A stretch of DNA of 64,000 bases from Tridacna crocea (Eukaryota > Mollusca > Bivalvia > Cardiida > Cardiidae). The notes beneath the pieces were generated by a model. The model had not been told where the DNA came from. It searched no databases and saw only the letters and a program-made list of their open reading frames with translations. The number at the start of each line of letters is the position of its first letter. The stretch's first letter is position 1. The stretch covers positions 51,909,001-51,973,000 of the forward strand of contig OX031057.1 of assembly GCA_943736015.1 (NCBI GenBank). Reading direction: 5' to 3'. The position numbers and the translations under genes are program-made. Shown piece after piece: positions 61,407 through 64,000 of this stretch.

Positions 61407-63678
61407 ATCACTAAACTGGAGTACAAAACATTAATATCCCAGTTATTAATTTGATTCATCCTGAAATCGAACTTTTGCATTGTCGTAATACTCACGAGGA
61501 CAGCTCAAGGAAAGTCCGATCCATTCCCCATCACTTGTACACATGGCTTGACGATCTCCTTCCGCTATATACCCATAGTCACACGTGTACAACAACTGGT
61601 CCCCGGATGGATATCTCTGTTGGCCTGGATCCCCGTCGTGTTGGGCCTTCGGTACTATTGGTGGAGGGCCGCAAGTCACTGCAAAACAAAATAGCTTATT
61701 TTCAGCCAATTAATTTTTTATTGTTCTGGTTTTAAAGAACGGATACAAAGGCCACTTTACTGTCAAGAAAAAGTAAACATACAAGAAAAGATAACTCTAT
61801 AGGCCATATAGCTGGCATTCCTCATTTAAATAATAAATATGATTTTATTAGCACTCCTAGCTGTGATACATTTATACCAGGACAGTCAAGGCAGTTGAGT
61901 GAATTAGTAAAATCGATTGGTAAAACATTCGTTATCAAGCAACACATTTTGTACATTTTTTCATAATATTTGTGTTCTAGTATTGTGGTATAATTCAGAT
62001 AAACTTGTGTAGATGTTTTCTATGATATGTGAAACGCCCTTTTGATGATACAGGGCTAGATATTGCCCCCCGTTCATTTCTGCGTGACAATGTACTTTCT
62101 CCGGAATACAGTATACTCTATAAAAAGATTTGTTTTCAGCGATCTTATACGTGTTATGCATCCCTGCTATAACAAAAACTCAAGGATTACTATTAAGGAC
62201 TCTTTTTAGGACTCTTTCTAATGGTAACCAGACGTTAATTTTGAAATAAGAGGAAAAGAAAAACAAAAACATGTAGGACCAAGATTCACAATCATTCTTA
62301 AGGACATTCCTAGTCTTATTCTCCAGAACTTTCTAATCTTGAAAGTAACAAACTTCTGATTGGCTAAACCATTCGGTTTAGCCAATCAGAAGTTTAGTTA
62401 CTTTCAAATTTAGAAAATCTTGTTGAATAAGTCTAAGATTGTTCTGAAGAATGGTTTTTAAATAAAGACCCAGGACAACATAAAGAAAATGTACATTTTA
62501 AATGGTTACCGGTTTCACAGCTCGGTTGGACCCCTTCCCAAGTACCATCAGCTTTACACTTCCGCTGTGCTCTGCCAGCTAAAAAGTATCCCTCCTCGCA
62601 CTCGTAGGTTGCAATACTTCCGATACTTGTAGCAATGTCCTGAGTCACCCAGCCGTTTTCTATGTCTGCCAAAAGTGGGCAACCAGCATCTGAAAATCCA
62701 GGATGTTTAAGAATGATCTATATACATTCTTCATGTTTGTCTTTCCCTTTAGCATATTACCACACAATCCCTACGTTTGACGCCCCTGAGAAAGAAGCCT
62801 TTAGAAAACATTGTGGGAAAAGGAGAAAATGCTGGTAACTGGTAAATTCTTCCCTTCACAAAACAATTTCAAATTTTCAGTCACTTTTATTTTGTCGTCT
62901 GCAAATGCTTCCGATTTGGACAAACCTAAAATTTTGTCGTTTGGTAATGAGTTAAACACTATTAATGACTGCTTACAAAAATTATCAACTCTGCGAAATC
63001 CCGTTCTTATAGTTATGACGTCTTATTTTGGGATTTACTTTCTCTTCCGTCTTAATAACGTCGACTATTTTCCTTTATCACAGTATCCCAAGTTTTAACG
63101 ATTACCTGCACTTTATTTCATGCTTTCCGGTAGGTTATCGAGAAATATCGGTGAAATAAATTTCGATATTTCATGGTAACAACCAGTGAAAATACCAATT
63201 TCTAAATTCGAACTCTAAATTCGTTTGCATTTTGTTAATTTGTAATCTTCGTTCAATCCCAGATGTCGGTGAATGTCTGGAGAAAGTGTTCTTGAAACCA
63301 AGAAAAGTATAAACAATATAAGTGAGATACAAACCCGCTAAAGCAGAAATACCGTTTTGAAATTGTGTCGAGCAAAACTAATGTTTTTCGTGTAAATACC
63401 CGAAAGCTTCAAAAAGATGAAATGTGTAATGACATGATAATCATATGATGAAAGTAATGTATAATCACCACTTATCAACTCACTGTCACATGTCATGTTA
63501 GGGCCCACCCAGAAACCGCCCACAACACACCATGCCCTTTGTACGCCGTCTCGCATCATAGTAAATCCAGGCAGGCACTCATACTGTAACATGGTTCCCA
63601 AAGCGAACTCAGTCTGTTGCGGGTCCTTGTCATGGCGCGCATTGTTTACTAATGGGGGTTCCGAGCACTCGTTGGTTT
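49090..63678 (-). CDS. Multi-sushi (CCP/SCR) domain protein, 3' part of gene
   Basis: Ten coding exons on the minus strand encode nine sushi domains, in transcript order 63678-63484, 62689-62510, 61678-61496, 60288-60115, 59332-59159, 53641-53557, 52507-52416, 51116-50940, 50072-49893 and 49367-49090. They total 1718 nt and, with one base from the missing upstream exon, give 572 residues and a stop. Every domain has the four Cys and the Trp before the last Cys that define the fold. Whole-domain exons are phase 1-1, as is usual for this module. The protein ends 20 residues after the last Cys, with no membrane segment or GPI signal visible, so this isoform ends as a soluble tail. The N-terminus is outside the window. 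Sushi proteins act in complement regulation, adhesion and recognition; which applies here cannot be read from the sequence. Confidence 0.9.
49893..50072 (-). CDS. Sushi domain 8 exon
   Basis: A 180-nt exon, acceptor gttttatag and donor gttggt. The domain has Cys in PCASPPP, YKCFAGYRL, YLTCNFGTW and HCE, with the conserved GTW. It is rich in Lys and Arg, so this module is basic. Symmetric phase 1-1. Confidence 0.88.
50416..50487. repeat. (ATG)n/(ATC)n inverted microsatellite
   Basis: A run of gatgatgatgatgatgat is followed, after agggtcatcg, by catcatcatcatcattatc. The two halves can pair as a hairpin. It is in the intron between sushi domains 7 and 8. I see no gene in the rest of 50073-50939. 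Confidence 0.85.
50940..51116 (-). CDS. Sushi domain 7 exon
   Basis: A 177-nt exon, acceptor atttatacag and donor gtaagt. The domain starts QCQVPVIPNGTL and ends AKCVP, with Cys in YQCNN and IKCNN and a conserved GTW. It has three N-glycosylation sequons (NGT, NGS, NGT), more than any other module here. Its reading frame is short, but both splice sites and the phase are clear. Confidence 0.9.
51230..51440. repeat. Hairpin MITE in intron
   Basis: Hairpin arms aatattgtaggaaaaggag and ctccttttcctacaatg around gctgataaacagc. The paired substitution (tagg/ccta instead of tggg/ccca) in both arms is notable. The right half has ttattttgtcgtctgg and ends at gagttaaa. Confidence 0.7.
51935..52040. repeat. 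Dispersed repeat also present inverted at 63110-63210
   Basis: The phrase cggtattttcactggt...aaccatgaaatatcgaaa...tatttcaccgatatttctcg recurs in opposite orientation at 63110-63210. Both copies are intronic. I cannot assign a family. Confidence 0.6.
52179..52408. mobile_element. TTAA-flanked MITE next to a splice donor
   Basis: TTAA at 52179-52182 and 52405-52408, with left end AAACGTTTACC, right end GGAGTAAAGGG and a perfect central hairpin from aaaacattgtgggaaaag to its complement around tcgttacga. It is the intact relative of the element at 877-1085. Its right TTAA lies one base beyond the GTAGGT donor of the exon at 52416-52507. Confidence 0.8.
52416..52507 (-). CDS. Sushi domain 6, second half
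   Basis: A 92-nt exon, acceptor attattacag and donor gtaggt. It begins with one base, then Cys-Asn-Thr, and includes TRCQENGEWSYPPPKCWG, which is the third Cys, the conserved Trp and the fourth Cys of a sushi domain. It starts in phase 2, so it must pair with an upstream half-domain exon ending in two bases; 53557-53641 fits. Confidence 0.85.
53090..53445. repeat. Two adjacent hairpin MITE copies
   Basis: A degraded copy (aaaaacattttgggaaatgag, about 53130-53215) is followed by a better one (cagacgataaaataaatgc, hairpin 53315-53385, end tagtaaagggtttaa). Both belong to the family at 11150-11375. They occupy the intron inside sushi domain 6. Confidence 0.65.
53557..53641 (-). CDS. Sushi domain 6, first half (GC donor)
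   Basis: An 85-nt exon with acceptor tttttttacag. It encodes INCGWPSPFYNGYF and then a VGAIIFF stretch, the first half of a sushi domain up to the residue before the second Cys. It ends TTCAG before GCGAGT, so the donor would be GC, not GT. No GT in the needed phase is nearby. Joined to the next exon, AG plus C gives Ser and then the second Cys, completing the domain. The phase from the upstream exon (one base, giving Glu) also fits. Confidence 0.75.
53740..53939. repeat. Hairpin MITE
   Basis: Left part agttcaactgaaatcaattgcagaggacagg, hairpin remnant aaacattctgaggaatggg against ccttttcccacaatg, and end ggtaaagagttaa with TTAA at 53936-53939. It lies five bases from the direct repeat that bounds the large foldback element. 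Confidence 0.6.
53956..56225 (+). repeat. Left arm: 78-bp minisatellite array
   Basis: The unit contains gttgagccagctcgacat, tccagctcaaccgcc and agctcaacagcaaaaatac. Successive starts at 55572, 55650, 55728 and 55806 give an exact 78-bp period; other units vary by small indels. The array is long enough for roughly 29 units. Because 78 is divisible by three, several frames stay open across units, but the peptides are by-products. Confidence 0.9.
56226..56904. other. Central spacer of the foldback element
   Basis: Single-copy-looking sequence between the two arms. The longest frame (56283-56591, minus) shows no recognisable domain, no Cys pattern of a sushi exon and no convincing splice context. 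I see no gene here. The segment from about 56841 begins a block repeated at 57236. Confidence 0.6.
56905..58610 (-). repeat. Right arm: same 78-bp repeat in opposite orientation
   Basis: The complement of the left-arm unit: gttgagctggcggttgagc, tggaatgtcgagctggctc, aacggacattgatcgaaac. It is more irregular, with ttttgacatatata-type variants interleaved. A block beginning ccaagttggcc at 56841 recurs 395 bp later at 57236, giving a higher-order repeat in this arm only. Confidence 0.9.
58778..59056 (-). repeat. tRNA-derived SINE
   Basis: Read on the minus strand, it starts with a tRNA-like head (A-box-like ATAACTCAGTCCGTAG, B-box-like GATTCGATCCC, about 59056-58985), then a body with gtggaaaagcagccccagtgg, and ends near tggtccacttgccgccgtg followed by atataaatgaaataatg. 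It lies between the foldback element and sushi domain 5. Confidence 0.6.
59159..59332 (-). CDS. Sushi domain 5 exon
   Basis: A 174-nt exon, acceptor tctatttatag and donor gtacgt. The domain has Cys in VTCQTLY, FKCSEGY, RRCQSD and AECEG, with the conserved Trp in RTWSG. Phase 1-1. The following intron is by far the largest in the gene because it holds the foldback element and a SINE. Confidence 0.9.
59376..59566. mobile_element. Second copy of the AGAGCTCCAGATAA TIR element
   Basis: Ends agagctccagataag and ctatctggagtc, internal palindrome gaattgtctcgatgagacg, and the shared phrase gaaatcaaaatcactccctc. It matches 44405-44594 along its length with substitutions. Confidence 0.65.
59740..60025. 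repeat. Palindromic sequences in intron
   Basis: GTGGTTTATTGTTCGATAAACCAC (59741-59764) is a near-perfect palindrome and is echoed by tggtttattgaacgataagcca at 59850-59872. Near 59981-60010 agtcactctatatagagtgac and its repeat form another palindrome. They are probably foldback MITE remnants; no gene is seen. Confidence 0.55.
60115..60288 (-). CDS. Sushi domain 4 exon
   Basis: A 174-nt exon, acceptor tttttcccag and donor gtaagt. The domain has SCSVPGEIENGF, FTCHEGFEL, RVCQADGRW and PVCE, a textbook sushi pattern. Phase 1-1. Confidence 0.92.
60473..60576. repeat. Nested palindrome (AAATGACCCATGGGTCATTT)
   Basis: The outer arms gcagagaaatgaccctcc and ggaaggtcatttctctgc enclose two copies of the palindrome AAATGA(C/T)CCATGGGTCATTT. 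It is a small foldback MITE in the intron between sushi domains 3 and 4. Confidence 0.75.
60601..60864. mobile_element. Tc1/mariner-type MITE
   Basis: Terminal inverted repeats of 29 bases (60601-60629 and 60836-60864) start TACAGTCAGACATAAGTTA and match their inverse with one mismatch. TA at both ends is consistent with a TA target duplication, and the CAGT start is typical of Tc1/mariner termini. It is 264 bp with no coding sequence. Confidence 0.75.
61330..61402. repeat. (CT)n microsatellite
   Basis: About 73 bases of CT repeats with three G interruptions, in the intron after sushi domain 3. It opens spurious long frames of alternating Arg-Glu on the other strand. Confidence 0.95.
61496..61678 (-). 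CDS. Sushi domain 3 exon
   Basis: A 183-nt exon, acceptor ttgttttgcag and donor gtgagt. The domain runs VTCGPPPIVPKAQ to LSCP with YTCDYGY, MCTSDGEW. The first half is long, with a GDPGQQ insert similar in position to that of domain 1 (KDPQQT), suggesting these two modules are related. Phase 1-1. Confidence 0.92.
62290..62455. repeat. Palindromic MITE
   Basis: The core ACTTCTGATTGGCTAAACC (from 62351) and its complement, around attc, lie within longer imperfect arms (cctagtcttattctccagaac against a complementary right arm to about 62455). A fragment of the right end is also seen near 59590-59640. It lies just inside the intron after sushi domain 2. Confidence 0.7.
62510..62689 (-). CDS. Sushi domain 2 exon
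   Basis: A 180-nt exon, acceptor ggattttcag and donor gtaacc. The domain has GCPLLADIENGW, YECEEGYFL, RKCKADGTW and PSCE. Phase 1-1. The upstream reading frame begins before the internal Met, so the exon is not a start exon. Confidence 0.92.
62750..62960. repeat. Hairpin MITE, partly deleted
   Basis: Left end ccacacaatccctacgtttgac, core aacattgtgggaaaaggag, then a shortened hairpin and cttttattttgtcgtctgc, ending gagttaaa. The left flank matches that of 47068-47283. Confidence 0.65.
63484..63678 (-). CDS. Sushi domain 1 of the window (first visible exon)
   Basis: A 195-nt exon, acceptor cctgttttag and donor gtgagt. The domain runs from NECSEPPLVNNARH to MTCD, with YECLPGF, AWCVVGGFW and a sequon (NMT). 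It begins with two bases completing a codon from an upstream exon beyond the window, so the gene continues to the right. Confidence 0.92.
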
Positions 63679-64000
63679 CTAAAACAGGTAAAAATTTACT
63701 TGATGGACGTTTTGGGGTTTTACTCGTTCCCATTGGTTAATCTGTTTACCCTTTACCTCTGGACAAAATCGTAGACTTGTTCAGATTGAAAGCCTTTGCA
63801 GACGACAGGCTAGATATGGATCAAATGAAGTTTTTTTTTTAATGTAGGGTACAAAACATTGCGGGAAGAGATCTAGTAGAAAATGTTGTTTACCAGCATT
63901 TTCTCCATTTCCTACAATGTTCTCAAAAGGCATCTTCTTTATGGTCGTGAAAAACTCTAGGTAATGTTGTAAAGGGTTGACTCAAGTAACAATTTTACAC
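63679..64000. other. Intron with hairpin MITE at window edge
   Basis: 63748-63980 is a MITE with ends tttaccctttacctctgg and ggtaatgttgtaaagggtt, internal ttgcagacgacagg, and hairpin aaaacattgcggg...against ctacaatgttctc. No exon is seen between it and the window edge. Confidence 0.65.

Noticed and set aside
61313..61495. Arg-Glu-rich frame on the minus strand
   Set aside because: It is a translation of the (CT)n microsatellite.

Overview
The window is invertebrate nuclear DNA, most likely from a bivalve mollusc. It is AT-rich, its genes are split by GT-AG introns, and it is crowded with short hairpin transposons (MITEs), tRNA-derived SINEs and microsatellites. A multi-sushi-domain gene of the kind expanded in molluscs fills the right part. 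The bivalve assignment is an inference from repeat style and gene content; I cannot name the species. There are no bacterial operons, rRNA genes or CRISPR arrays.

Positions 1-46440 are a head-to-tail segmental duplication. Three nearly identical units start at 1, 11623 and 25422 (about 11.6 kb each; the second is 13.8 kb because of a 2.1-kb insertion). A fourth, hybrid unit starts at 37076. Each unit carries one plus-strand, seven-exon gene for the same protein of about 525 residues, which I do not recognise. Exon phases agree through all seven exons, and splice sites are conserved between the recent copies and the older, diverged copy 4. Copies 1 and 4 are intact. Copy 2 has a 2-bp insertion that replaces its basic C-terminus, and copy 3 has an in-frame TAG in exon 6. 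A conserved upstream block (CCAAT box, CRE-like TGACGTC, YY1-like GCCATTTTG and a four-codon uORF touching the start codon) looks like the promoter and 5' leader.

Positions 45883-49089 are a gene-poor gap between convergent genes, filled by MITEs, a 75-bp tandem repeat and a TTAA-flanked element. Positions 49090-63678 hold the 3' part of a minus-strand gene encoding at least nine sushi (CCP/SCR) domains. Most domains sit on one symmetric phase-1 exon; the sixth in the window is split between two exons by a predicted GC-AG intron. The 5' end lies beyond the right edge. The large intron between the fifth and sixth domains contains a 4.67-kb foldback-type transposon, whose two arms are opposed arrays of a 78-bp repeat around a 0.68-kb spacer, bounded by near-perfect 10-bp direct repeats.

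The most novel item is the tandem gene family: an uncharacterised, probably nuclear protein with a twofold Arg-rich HPY/YPY motif, a Cys cluster and conserved C-terminal basic blocks. It is amplifying and decaying within one array. The main mobile-element findings are the foldback element, a Helentron-like insertion in unit 2, and a small retroposon tail and a template-switch palindrome that date the units relative to each other.
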